Shown here in pieces: positions 12,163-22,319 of a stretch of DNA of 64,000 bases. Source of the DNA: Spongilla lacustris (Eukaryota > Porifera > Demospongiae > Spongillida > Spongillidae); contig OX442422.1 of the NCBI GenBank assembly GCA_949361645.1, positions 2,218,580 through 2,282,579 of the forward strand, read 5' to 3'. How positions within the stretch are numbered: the stretch's first letter is position 1; every line of letters begins with the position of its first letter. The translations under genes and the position numbers were made by a program. The notes under the pieces are model-generated. The model ran no database searches. It had not been told where the DNA came from and saw only the letters and a program-made list of their open reading frames with translations.

Positions 12163-13215
12163 TTACTCCACTACGCGACTGTTAATCGTCAGGCCGGGAT
12201 CAACCTCGCTTTCCCTCAGCTGGCTGTAATGCGTCGTTGATCTTGTGTGAGCAGGTTCCGGCTTGTAAGTAACGAAATCTTCGTTAGCTTCAACGGTACC
12301 GCCATTTAGTTTCCGCTGAGACGCTACTCTCATCTTGCATTTGGCAATAGCAATATGCAGTATGAGCACACAACCAGCGGCTAACCCCACTCCGGGAGAG
12401 AGCATCGCGGTGGCCTTGAGTAGAAAGTAGTTAGGTGGGTGAGGCTGAGCGCTGTACAAGCGATAAGCGAACATCGCCACAATGAAAACGAAAAATATGA
12501 TAGGGTATGCCAAGAGAGGAAGCATCTGGTTGAGGGCGTTCTTGTGCGCCTTGTTCGTCGACGTCGACAAGAGAAGCTCGTGTGCCTTGTCACTGTGGGC
12601 CCTGCAGGTTAGCACCGTACCCATCACCACCATCGCGATAGAGTCCAATAACAGGATGAAAAAGGCGGGACCATACCACAGCGCAAAGGTTTCCACGTTT
12701 CCGGCTTCGAAGATATCAGAGGGACAGTTTTTATTCCAATCTTGGATCCAGCACCACGCCCCAGAGCGTCCGTAAGAGTGAGTAATGTAAGGAATGGATG
12801 CCATAATCGTTGGAATGAGCGTGGAACACGTGATGTACACGAGTTCCAGTTTCTTGTAGTTCTTGTAGAACACAGCGAAGCAGAAGAGGTGAAATGTCAC
12901 GCAGGTGGTGAACATCAACTTGACCCACTCCAGATTGAAAAATAGCGAGGCTACCACTTGGCACACCCGGGAATAGATCGCCGGGTCTTTGTCGTAGTTG
13001 ATGAAAATCGCCTCGAGGGAACACACCGCACCAAATACCAGAGCAGCCAGAACTTGGTACAAAGCGAGTCGGTACGCAAACTGCTTGTACAGTTTAAATA
13101 CGACCACCAGGGCCACAGCGACAGAGCACACCACGACCGACGCCCCTCCGGTGGAGCTCATAATTAGCAGTGCTGCATCGAGCTCGGCATTGTCCAGGCT
13201 GTCGTTGCACTCCAT
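12163..13215 (-). CDS. Seven-transmembrane receptor, cAMP-receptor-like (class E-like) GPCR
   Basis: An intact 350-residue single-exon plasma-membrane receptor. Hydrophobic helices lie at about residues 22-42, 50-72, 86-115, 124-143, 177-203, 229-252 and 263-288. Cys85 before helix 3 and Cys155 in the extracellular loop motif GAWCWI (152-157) are placed for the usual disulfide. That tryptophan/cysteine motif is typical of the Dictyostelium cAMP-receptor-like and GPR157-like group, which links it to G-protein signalling. A sequon (N4-D-S) sits in the short N-terminus. The C-tail (about 290-350) is polar, rich in Ser/Thr and probably cytoplasmic. The start is well supported: an in-frame TGA lies 9 bases upstream of the ATG. 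The CDS has higher GC and CpG than its surroundings. The ligand cannot be inferred from sequence. Confidence 0.9.
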   Translation of the reverse strand: MECNDSLDNAELDAALLIMSSTGGASVVVCSVAVALVVVFKLYKQFAYRLALYQVLAALVFGAVCSLEAIFINYDKDPAIYSRVCQVVASLFFNLEWVKLMFTTCVTFHLFCFAVFYKNYKKLELVYITCSTLIPTIMASIPYITHSYGRSGAWCWIQDWNKNCPSDIFEAGNVETFALWYGPAFFILLLDSIAMVVMGTVLTCRAHSDKAHELLLSTSTNKAHKNALNQMLPLLAYPIIFFVFIVAMFAYRLYSAQPHPPNYFLLKATAMLSPGVGLAAGCVLILHIAIAKCKMRVASQRKLNGGTVEANEDFVTYKPEPAHTRSTTHYSQLRESEVDPGLTINSRVVE

Positions 13216-13243
13216 GCGGCATCAAGAGCTCCAACCTTGAAAA

Positions 13244-13690
13244 CTATGAATTATAAACCGAGGCTATGGGAGCTGCGTTTAAATGCAAAATCACTCGTAC
13301 CTGCTGCATGGATGGGTTCAAGGCACTGCAGACAGCACCATTGTTGTAAACAATTAAAAGAGCAGTAATGTTGTTCCTCAGAACATTTACGGCCCACGCA
13401 CTGCTGCCTGGGGCCCGTACCGCTGCAGACAGCTCCCATTGTTGTCCACAAAATTGAGTCTGGCCGGTGGAGGTCGTGTTGATCCTCAGGATGTAATACA
13501 TGTACAGCTGAGCCGCTCGTACGCAATACAATTACGTAGTAGCCCCACATGACACATGCAGCAGAGGATGGACTACAGTACATCACTGAAGCCGCTAGTA
13601 TAAAACTTTTCACGTTGCGGTGATGTAATCCATCTGCTGCTGTGTAATGTAGGACTGGGGACGAGACCACTTGCCACTACACGGCCTAGT
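13244..13690 (-). other. Upstream region of the GPCR, possible 5' exon
   Basis: A minus-strand frame is open at about 13306-13500 and contains INTTSTGQTQFCGQQWELSA and VLRNNITALLIVYNNGAV, ending at GCAG followed by GTACGAG, a usable donor. It cannot extend the GPCR protein because of the stop just before the receptor ATG, so it would be 5' UTR or a separate short gene. Two imperfect copies of a GCTGCAGACAG...CCATTGTTGT motif lie at 13327 and 13432. The function is unknown. Confidence 0.3.
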
Positions 13691-14420
13691 ATACAGGTGA
13701 ATCGGGTACCCGTTTACGCTCGGGGTGTGCCTGTTTATTCTGAAGGATTCTGGCAACAATGACAACTGCATACATGTAGACTACTAGTAAATGTAATAGA
13801 TCATAGTTTTCAAAAAAATTCCGTAGCAATTTTGCTACGCAAAATCGAAGTTGATTAGCAACTCGGTTTAGTTGCATAGTAATTTTTTTCTCTTCGAAAA
13901 AGCAGAGCTATACCACGCACACGCTCGCTCCCTCCCCAAATCGAGGCCACCATCACATTTAAAAGTTTTAATATTTGTAAATTTTAATCTATACGTACAT
14001 GTAGTTATTGTAATACACGATTAGAATAAATAAAATACGCTAACTACAAATTTAAGTTTAGGAACTACATGTATCACCTCCAGTATGATATATCTTAAGA
14101 GGAGAGACCGGGCATTATATTACATGTATGTAATATAATAATTATCATTTTATAAAACAACATTGAAAAACCGGCATAGCTATGATAAACTCTTCCTGAA
14201 CACATGATCAACCTAAGATAGAGTATAACATCGAACCCAATTGGGTCCACTTCCCTCAAACACAAACTGGATCAGTGCCCTTATGATGGCAAAGGCTTAG
14301 ACGTACCCTACCGCACATATTTGCACGAGAGTAGGGTTTTCCCCCATTTGTGCTGCTATTCTCTTCAAAAAATGATATACATGTACATGCATGTACGCGT
14401 AAACGTATATTTTAATCAGA
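13690..14420. other. AT-rich stretch without a gene
   Basis: Nothing recognisable. There is a palindrome TTACATGTATGTAA near 14120 and CATGTACATGCATGTACG near 14380, examples of the TACATGTA-type palindromes common across this window. Confidence 0.45.
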
Positions 14421-14423
14421 GAC

Positions 14424-14980
14424 TGCATAGGAGATATAGCATCACAGGTATGGACACATGTCATCAAAGAACCAGTTGTCAGAGAGGCTGATATTAACAA
14501 TGCAGATGGTGGGCTAAGACTGGACTTGGGGATACGTGGGGTATGGCAACCTCAGGTGGAGGCACTATTTGATGTCAAAGTTGTTGACACTGATGCTCCT
14601 TCTCATCGCACTCGTTCACCTGAAGCCATCCTGGAGTCTGGAGCTAAAGAGAAGAAGAGGGTCTATGAGCAGGCTGTAGTTGAGCAGAGGGGTAACTCTA
14701 CACCAATAGTGCTGTCAGTGGATGGTTTGCTCAGTACACAGAGAGGCCGAACATTTCCTAAAGAGAATGGCAGCCAACCTGGCTCACAAATGGGAAAAGC
14801 CCTATTCTCAAACATGTGGATATGTTAGGGCCCGACTGGCCTTTGCTATCATAAGGGCAACCAGTTTGTGTCTAAGGGGCTCACGAGTGAAGTGGAGGGA
14901 CTTGGGATGGATGATGGAGCACCTCTCTACTCTATTCTATAGATTGCTCATGCATATGTATACTGGAAGTATTTATTTTG
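14424..14980 (+). pseudogene. 3'-terminal fragment of a reverse-transcriptase element (fragment b)
   Basis: The translation contains EPVVREADI, LGIRGVWQPQVEALFDVKVV, DTDAPSHR, KEKKRVYEQAV and STPIVLSVDGLLSTQ. After a frameshift near 14735 it continues with FLKRMAANLAHKWEKPYSQ and VRARLAFAIIRATSLCLRGS, and a third frame gives LGMDDGAPLYSIL. This order matches the C-terminal domain following reverse transcriptase in elements widespread in cnidarians and sponges. Acidic residues around GVW...FDV resemble a restriction-endonuclease-like core, but that is inference. At least two frameshifts make it inactive, and no reverse transcriptase motif lies upstream. Confidence 0.75.
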
Positions 14981-14989
14981 TTAATTCCT

Positions 14990-16240
14990 GTTTGTGTATA
15001 TTGAATTAAAACTCTTCATTGTTATACATTTTAATTAGTAATGATTACGTAATATTTTATTTTGCTATACATAGGTAAATAAAATTCGACCCCTTTCCCG
15101 AAGGCCGCGTACGCGTACGCAGTCTTTAATTGTAGGATTTGCTGACATTAATTGTCGCGCTCGATGTCACGTGTCGTTCATAAGCTTGTGGAGCTAGCAT
15201 AGATAATAGTCTATTATCTATGGAGCTAGCAATTTACAAATCTACAATGTACTTTTTTTTAATGCTAAGTGCAATAGACCAATCCTACTACCCCCTTCTT
15301 TTAAAATTTTGCTCTGATCGTCCCAACATTATGTTTTGGTACTTTAAGTTGCTTTACAATCTACCGCAAATATACATCTTTTAGCAATGTAGTATTGATT
15401 GCATTTGACAATCTTTGAAGAATTGCAAGAAAGTAAAAATATATTCTGAATTAATAACCATTTCTACAGTACAATCAGATTTTGGTTTATTTTTTGTTCA
15501 TTTGAGTTTGCTAAAAATTAATTTTAACTTGCGTCCTACGCTTAGGACGCTAATCCTACGCGTAGGACGACGGGAGACTGATTAAAGTTTAACATGCCAT
15601 TGTTTTGGTTCTTTTATATGTTTGAAGAATGAAATACCGAGACAATTTTAGAGCAAGTGGTATATTTTTGAGACCTACATACATTATTACATGCAAGATT
15701 CAATGGAACCCCATATAATGAATTATTCATAAGAAATCACGTTTTTTTTATTTAGCATATTGAGCTGCCTGACTCGCACGTACTCTTCAAATAGTGTAAC
15801 TGCATGCATGGCCGTACGCATGCACAGTGTTTATTCAGCAGGACGTATGAGACACGCGCGCGCGAACACTCTTGTTGCCAAAAGTGGTCCGGGTGTACTA
15901 GGAAACCGTTTCTCCTTGCCTATTGACGATTGGTCTATCTCGTACATATACACAATGTACATATACCATATATGCGAGAGTGCTTTAAATTAACGTATAG
16001 CGCGTTTTTAAAGCATACCTTACCAGTTACCACATGCAGCCGACTCCAACTGAAACTTGCAAGTACAGAAGTGCTTCTGATAATACAGGTAGAAGCGCAA
16101 AACTAAAGATGTTAAAGAAACACCCAAAGCTAAAGCGGGCCCAGATCAGTAGGAATTAAACAAAAGTTGAATTAGACTCTACATTTAATACCATTATTAT
16201 ATATATGAAACGTAACGATTAAATTTAGAACTTAAAAAAT
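14990..16240. other. Intergenic stretch with small palindromes
   Basis: No convincing gene. A perfect palindrome built on AGATAATAGTCTATTATCT lies near 15200. Inverted CGTCCTACGC / GCGTAGGACG copies lie at 15533-15571. A 42-codon plus-strand frame at 16033-16161, with a lysine-rich end (LKMLKKHPKLKRAQ), has an ATG and stop but no recognised domain. CpG-rich patches lie at 15100-15170 and 15770-15900. Confidence 0.4.
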
Positions 16241-16249
16241 TTGTCTGAA

Positions 16250-16337
16250 ATGCAGGATGCAAATCAATACCAGGAGTGGAAAGGAGACGTTCCACACAAA
16301 TAGTATGATCTCCCTCTGCAGCAAAGTATAATGGAGG
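16250..16337 (-). pseudogene. Ankyrin exon remnant 1
   Basis: The minus strand encodes LYFAAEGDHTICVERLLST then PGIDLH, one ankyrin repeat. The usual 3' donor after the GIDVNIKN segment is missing and the 5' end has drifted, so it is probably not spliced. It is the most 3' unit of the array. Confidence 0.65.
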
Positions 16338-16827
16338 GGCAATATACAAATTTAATTTAGTAGAAACTCACTTATATTCATGCATGCAAAAAAAATAAGA
16401 AACGTTTATTGGCTAAAAATAGGGAACATGGACAATAACACTATTTGTCTATGAATGTGCTTCCGTTATGTTCAGCATACATGTACATGTACTATAATGC
16501 ACGGTTTATTGCAATCATTTAAAGGGGGAGGAGGGAGTGGCAGCCAATTTATATATATATATATATATCTCATCATAACGAGTCTAGTTAGTTTGTATCC
16601 CTTAGAGAGTTTTGTACCAAGGTAGGTATTTGTGTGGCACCATGCATGCAATGAGATTGCAGACATGCTAAGCCGTAGCATTTATCATGGGCATTTCTAT
16701 CACAGAATGGCTTTGTGTTTAATAGAACTGACATGTTTAGATCCAATACAACCTCAATATATGAGCACATATATGAGCCCTCATCTCTCTCCTATTCAAC
16801 TGAACTGTTCTCATTATTGTAACTTAC

Positions 16828-16925
16828 CTTGTTATTAATATTCACATCAATACCCTCAGTGGATAGGAGATGTTCTACACAAGTCGTATGACCTCCCCTA
16901 CCAGCAATAATGGAATATTACCAGC
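16828..16925 (-). pseudogene. Ankyrin exon 2, frameshifted
   Basis: This unit keeps both splice sites (CTCCAG before it, AAG/GTAAGT after it) and encodes GGHTTCVEHLLST and GIDVNINNK. It is 98 nt long where intact units are 102 nt. The 4-nt loss shifts the frame in the first third, where TPLHLAA should be. The repeat is therefore broken as coding sequence. Confidence 0.7.
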
Positions 16926-17096
16926 CTGGAGTGGGTACAGTACTCCAGAACACAAGAATTTGTGTACATGGTCATCAACATGGCTTATTACACATATACA
17001 CACGTGCGGTATATGTGAGAAATACACTTTAATTATCATCATCACAATTGTTAATAACGACAATTGATATATTTCACGATGATGTTACCTACTCAC

Positions 17097-17189
17097 CTTA
17101 TTCTTAATGTTCACATCAATATCAGGAGTGGAAAGGAGACAAGTATTATGACCTCCCATGGCAGCATAGTGGGACAGAGTATCTCCATA
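17097..17189 (-). CDS. Ankyrin-repeat exon 3 (in frame, 3 residues short)
   Basis: A 93-nt exon with TTCCAG acceptor and AAG/GTGAGT donor, phase 0 at both ends. It encodes YGDTLSHYAAMGGHNTC then LLSTPDIDVNIKNK. The three residues between TC and LL (VER or LER in the others) are deleted in frame, which would shorten the first helix-turn. Ankyrin repeats are protein-binding modules; no other domain of this gene is visible in the window. Confidence 0.7.
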
Positions 17190-17543
17190 CTGGAATGGGT
17201 ACAGTACAATATACTTGCATCAACATCCCTTTAAGCATCTTTTAGAGTAAATGTATATATGTACTACGAAGACAAAAAGATGATTGCAAAGCTGACCAAT
17301 TTTAACATCTCATCACATTGTTTACAGCTGCTGGGATAGTTTTTTGGTACAGTCTTCATTTAAGGTCGGTGAATTTATACCTGCAAAAGCAAATGAAGGT
17401 GCAGGTAGCCAAATTTACAGCTCCAAACAAGAAAATTTCCCTCCATCCAAAACTGTTCTTATCTATTGTCATTATACATGTGTACATATAATTGTATTAT
17501 TCATATATGTACATGTATCACTTAACACACAATGGAAACTCAC

Positions 17544-17641
17544 AAGGTCATTGATTTTCACATCAATACCAAGAGTAGAAAGGAGACATTCCACACAAGT
17601 AGCATGACCTCCCTTTGCAGCAAGGTGTAATGAAGGATGAG
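17544..17641 (-). pseudogene. Ankyrin exon 4, 5' splice boundary degraded
   Basis: Encodes LHLAAKGGHATCVECLLST and GIDVKINDL followed by a good GTGAGT donor. The upstream side reads ACCACTCATCC in place of the usual CCAG plus GATGGTGATACTCC, so I see no acceptor. It pairs with exon 5 as the first copy of the duplicated two-exon segment. Confidence 0.65.
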
Positions 17642-18629
17642 TGGTTCAGTTAACACGGTGGGTTCATGGAACAAGTGGTCTTCAAAATATGAACTCATTA
17701 ATGGTGTACACATGTACATGTACATATATGTACATATGTAAACAGATGTATGCTTTATGAGTTAATTAACTCAGAATGGAATTCATTAATAAATCTCATC
17801 ACAGCTGCCAGGTATATTTTGGGCCCATCATGAACACTCCCATCACTCCTTAAAATAACTTTTCAATGATTACCTCTAACAACCACACCATTTTTCTATA
17901 TTTTGGGGTCTTGGACTTACTATTTGTAAGGTCTGATACACTGTGAGGCTCAAAACCATCATATGTTTCGGCAGGAGCAATCAGATCAGTTGGTACATAG
18001 AGAAGTCCTGTATCTATTGATATGTTAATTTTTGTGTTGCAGTAATAGTTAATAAAAGTGTTTTCCAATTTTTATGCTTAAATTGTGCCAATTATATAAT
18101 CCCCCTTCCTTAGCAGTTGACCCATTGGTAAAAAAAAATCAACAGGCACATTCTTTGTTCAACTGTAACTGTATAATGAATGAAACAAACATCCATGAAC
18201 GTAACAAAAGAAATCAATTACTATAGAACTCCTTAAGTACATGTACATGTATGAACCAAATTTACATTGGTTTGATTGCTCCTACTGATTGATATCTGGT
18301 TTTGAACTTTGAAACTCACTATAATGGTTTGTGCAAGCATTTTAAGGTAAAGAAATGTTGTGGTATGAATTAAGTCATGAAAATAGGACATTGATTGAAA
18401 AGATATTGTGAATGAAATGTACAATGCATACCAGTTTCTTAATGCTGTTGAGGTAATTTTGTTTGACGTTTTTCTCAAATTCTTGCTATTAATGTTTTGT
18501 TTTTTTTAAAGACGCCTGCACAGAACTATTATTGTCCTACATGTATGCATCTTCATTGTGCTGTTATGCTCAGTCCAGTACCATTGAGCCAGGTTACAGT
18601 ACCTTATAATATTCAATGGACCAACTCAC

Positions 18630-18731
18630 CTTATTCTTAATACTCACATCAATACCAGGAGTGGAAAGGAGACGTTCCAAACAAGTAATATGACCTCTGC
18701 TCGCAGCAAGGTGTAGTGGAGTATCACCACT
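18630..18731 (-). CDS. Ankyrin-repeat exon 5 (intact)
   Basis: The best preserved unit: 102 nt, 34 codons, phase 0 at both ends. It is bounded by CTCTCCAG on the 5' side and AAG/GTGAGT on the 3' side. It encodes SGDTPLHLAASRGHITC, LERLLSTPGIDVSIKNK, which is one complete ankyrin repeat (consensus DG.TPLHLAA..GH...V..LL..GAD.N..). An exon holding exactly one repeat in phase 0 can be duplicated or skipped without breaking the frame. Confidence 0.8.
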
Positions 18732-19478
18732 CTGGAGAGTGTACAATAGTTCAGCAAAGATGGCGGGTACAATATAGTTCATGCAGTGCATGGTCATCAA
18801 CATGGCATTTCATGGACACTATACCGTAGAATGTTCTAGATCATTACTGACCAATGGCCAAGCTATAGACTGGGGACCCTGCAATAAGTAGTAGTCTGGG
18901 GAACCTACATGGCCAAGCATGCATGTACATACATTGCACATGTACAAGAGCCATTACACATACACTGACAGTGTACATTCAGAATAGCTGTGAGGCCACA
19001 TGATCAAGTCCTGCATGGTGGTACAGTGTGGTATAGCAACTTATAATCAAACTCATATGCATACATGTAGGCACCAGTCATAATGGACCATTCATTGTAA
19101 TAAGTTATTTAAGAAATACGTATCATAATATCTACATCGCTAAAATATTAACTAGGGGTATGGAAGGGTATCCCTCAGGATTGTAACCAGATGCAAGGTT
19201 GTGAGTTAGATATACATGTAAGGTATAGAGTCAATCACTATGAATTTAAAAACTATTAATTAACCTTGGAGCCTAGTCTGAAAGTTTTACAGTTCAAAAT
19301 GCCCTGACCTTGGAGGTATTGACCTCCAACCTCTCTTGGGTCATGCATGTACTTGTAATTTTTGCAACAAAAAAATGGACCAACAATTCAATGTCACATC
19401 TGTCAAATGGAACAACTCACCTCAACAGCTATACTCAGCTATGTATGCATGGTATATCCAGTAACATGCAGTACTTAC

Positions 19479-19589
19479 CTCATCCTTAATGTTCACATCA
19501 ATACCAGGAGTGGAAAGGAGACGTTCCACACAAGTAGTATGACCTCCCATTGCAGCAAGGACTGACTATTCTAATGGAGTATAACCATC
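19479..19589 (-). pseudogene. Ankyrin exon 6 with an in-frame stop
   Basis: Splice sites are kept (CTCCAG acceptor, GAG/GTAAGT donor) and the frame encodes DGYTPLE, a TAG stop, then AAMGGHTTCVERLLSTPGID and VNIKDE. The TAG comes from a 9-nt insertion where TPLHLAA should be. A 745-bp transposon starts 10 bases upstream of its acceptor, inside the intron. Confidence 0.75.
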
Positions 19590-19598
19590 CTGGAGTGG

Positions 19599-20343
19599 CA
19601 GGGGCGAATCCAGGAAGGGGGGAGGGGGTCTAATAACTATATTCATAAGCGGGGGTGGGTACGGAGGGGGCGTGCCCTCTCCAATGACAGCCAGGGGGTC
19701 TAGGGGAACGCTGATGGTTCCCCCAGTGGGGCCAGCAACTTTTCTTACTTTTGCGTTTATTTAGCATGAAAATACACATACTTTTGACAGTGATATCAAC
19801 TTAATATTGATAACTACCAACGATTAATAGAAGCCTGCGTGGATAGCGACTTCATTCACACTGCTCAGCAATTAAATTGGTAACGCAAAGCCATTGTGAC
19901 CGCATGCATGGTGGTCTAAACGACATACACGTTTTACCTCATATTAGTATTATATACCTATTTGACAGTATTTATTTAACTACCTGTTTCCTGAGGAAAA
20001 GAACCTGAGATCCCATCCAATTCGCGTCATTACTTCCCTGCTCACGATCGCGCGCGCGGTAATACTAACAGTAATAGGCCTACTAAATTAACCACGCATG
20101 CAGAATTAATTTTGGTTACTTGGTCTTGGAGGGTTTTGGCTTTAGACCCACCTCCAACCCTCTCTGAAAACGTTGGATGAATGGAACGCTAACTCGCGAA
20201 TTTACTCGCGTTCTACTCGTTGAACGCTTCGTTTTTGAACGCGTCAATTGTATGTAATTTATTATTCATAAGTTGATTTATTCATAACTGGTCAGGGGGG
20301 GGGGGGGGGGGGGGGGTCTTTAGACCCCTTAGATCCGCCACTG
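19599..20343. mobile_element. 745-bp hAT-like non-autonomous element with 5-bp target duplication
   Basis: The left end begins CAGGGGCGAATCC and the right end finishes GGATCTAAGG-type sequence whose complement begins CAGTGGCGGATCT. The ends agree at 11 of 13 positions. The 5 bases AGTGG flank both ends (19594-19598 and 20344-20348). Removing the element and one copy restores CCTGGAGTGGGTAC, exactly what the other ankyrin introns have there. A G-run of about 23 lies near the right end. It has no transposase. The CAG...CTG ends and 5-bp duplication fit a hAT-type MITE. Confidence 0.85.
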
Positions 20344-21188
20344 AGTGGGTACAATAATTCAGTCAACATGGTGGGTACACTGTACACATGTACATGTATG
20401 TACATGGTGGTATTCTTCATGAATAAATTAATGAAGGAAAAACTCAGAAGGGAATTTATTTACATGTACATGTATAGGTCATCACAACTGCCAGGATGAT
20501 TTTGGGGTCATATATTTCACAGCAGCCTTGACAAAGCCCTCAAACATGAACACTCCCCTCACTCCTTGCTATGTAACATTTCAACAATTACCTCTATTGG
20601 TATCCTACTTCGAAGACCATTCCTTTTTATCGTGAAATGTATTTTGGGGTCTTGCAATACAGGTTTGATACCCTGAGAGGTTCAAAGCTATGATATATTT
20701 CAGCAAGGGCAATCAAATCAGTAAGTACATTGAGAAGTCATTGATATGTTAGCTGTTTAAGAGTTACAGTTTAATAAAATAAATGCCTATTTCGACACTT
20801 AATACATGCCAATGATATAGTCACATTGAATGAGGTGCAGTTGTGCAAATATTGTAACCGGATAGCGGATGAAATAAAAATTGTAAAACAACAGCAGTCT
20901 GCTAAGGACTTCTCTATGTACATGTGTATGAATGAAATTTGCATTGGTTTGATTGCTCCTGCTTAGAGATATCACAGTTTTGAACCTTGGAACACACTAT
21001 AATGGTAACGAATTAGTGCAAGCATTGAGAAATGGTGTGGTATGAAGTCTTTAAAACTGAATATATTGTTGAAACTTTATAGCATTTGAAACGTAGAGCA
21101 TTTTCATAACATCAAGGTAGGTATAGCTGGCCATTTTTCTCTTCTATACCCCGGTATTTATCGCTTAATTTTCGTGGGACCAACTCAC

Positions 21189-21290
21189 CATATCCTTAAT
21201 GTTCATAGTAATGCCAGGAGTGGAAAGGAGACATTCCCCACAAGTAGTATGACCTCTGCTTGCAGTACGGTGTAGTGGAGTATCACTGGG
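21189..21290 (-). CDS. Ankyrin-repeat exon 7 (in frame)
   Basis: A 102-nt phase 0 exon with CTTCAG acceptor and ATG/GTGAGT donor. It encodes PSDTPLHRTASRGHTTC, GECLLSTPGITMNIKDM. Two consensus positions have drifted (LAA to RTA, and V to G before ECLL), which would weaken the fold. It is the duplicate partner of exon 5. Confidence 0.7.
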
Positions 21291-22093
21291 CTGAAGTGGG
21301 TATACATGCAATTCAGTCAACATGGTGGTACACATGCCCGTGGTCACCAACGGGGCCTTTCACGCGCACCATAGAATGTTCATTACTGACCAATGGTCTA
21401 GCAAGGACATACAAGAGCGATTACACTTATAATGTGTATTCAGATAATAGAGTACTGGCCATATGGTCACAAGTCCCTCTTGGAGGCACAGAGTGGTATG
21501 CAAGGTCTCTATAGCAACTAATTATCAAACTCCCAAACATGGTAGGTACCAGTCAAGGGACTAGTCATCAGATAAAGTAGTTTTTTTATGTATCATGATA
21601 TCTACATTTGTACATTGGTAAAAGAGTAACGAGGAGTACCCAGGAGTATTGAGCGTACTCAAGAATATCTGTGTTGGATAGAGTAAAATTATTACGTAAA
21701 GGTACATGTAACTTTACCAAAGTGATGAGCTTTGTCTGTGTGCTAGCCAAGCTGTGGTCCAAGGTTAATGGCTGCATGGCCCTAATGCCTAGACTCCATG
21801 GTTGGCAATAAAACACAATATTTAGTGCATGTATTACTGATTGAATAATAATAATTCTCGCTTGGGTGTATCACTGGGCAGCCCACATACTTGTGGGTGA
21901 GGGTACTGCAATAATCACTTAATTCATGATTTTTACAGCTCCAAATGGGCCTTGAAGGTATTATTATTGTCACCCCCCCCCCCACACACACACACACCCC
22001 TCTCTTGGTTGTGCTAAGTGGTATATAATGTTTCTAATATGGACCAACAATTCAAACACACATGTTCCTTATCAGTCAAATAGAACAACTCAC

Positions 22094-22214
22094 CTCAACA
22101 TGTACTCTAACCATCAGCTATGCTGTTCACATCAATACCATGAGTGGAAAGGAGACATTCCACACAGGTAATATGACCATTTCTAGCAGCCAGGTGTAAT
22201 AGAGTATGATAAAC
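22094..22214 (-). pseudogene. Ankyrin exon 8, extended and stopped
   Basis: Encodes VYHTLLHLAARNGHITC, VECLLSTHGIDVNSIADG and then a TAG. It has a CCCAG acceptor and, beyond the stop, a CTCAAC-side GTGAGT donor, but it is about 19 nt longer than intact units. It is the most 5' ankyrin unit I find; no upstream exon is evident. Confidence 0.65.
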
Positions 22215-22319
22215 CTGGGATGCATGGGTACAATCATCCAGTAAACATGGTGGGTACAATGTAACCACATGTATGCAGTACATGTACATGATGTACATGG
22301 TCATTAACATGGCTCCTGC

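Larger units (their letters stand above)
17640..21530. repeat. Tandem segmental duplication of an ankyrin two-exon unit
   Basis: Sequence around exons 4-5 (17640-18830) recurs around exons 6-7 (20350-21390). Shared intron blocks include TCATCACAGCTGCCAGG, GAACACTCCC(A/C)TCACTCCTT, TTTTGGGGTCTTG, ATTTACATTGGTTTGATTGC or its variant, and ATTACTGACCAATGG. After subtracting the 745-bp insertion the pitch between exon 5 and exon 7 is about 1.8 kb. Divergence is substantial, so the duplication is old. Confidence 0.8.

Noticed and set aside
12381..13240. Several additional open frames on both strands over the GPCR
   Set aside because: They are shadows of the GC-rich receptor coding sequence and contain no domain.
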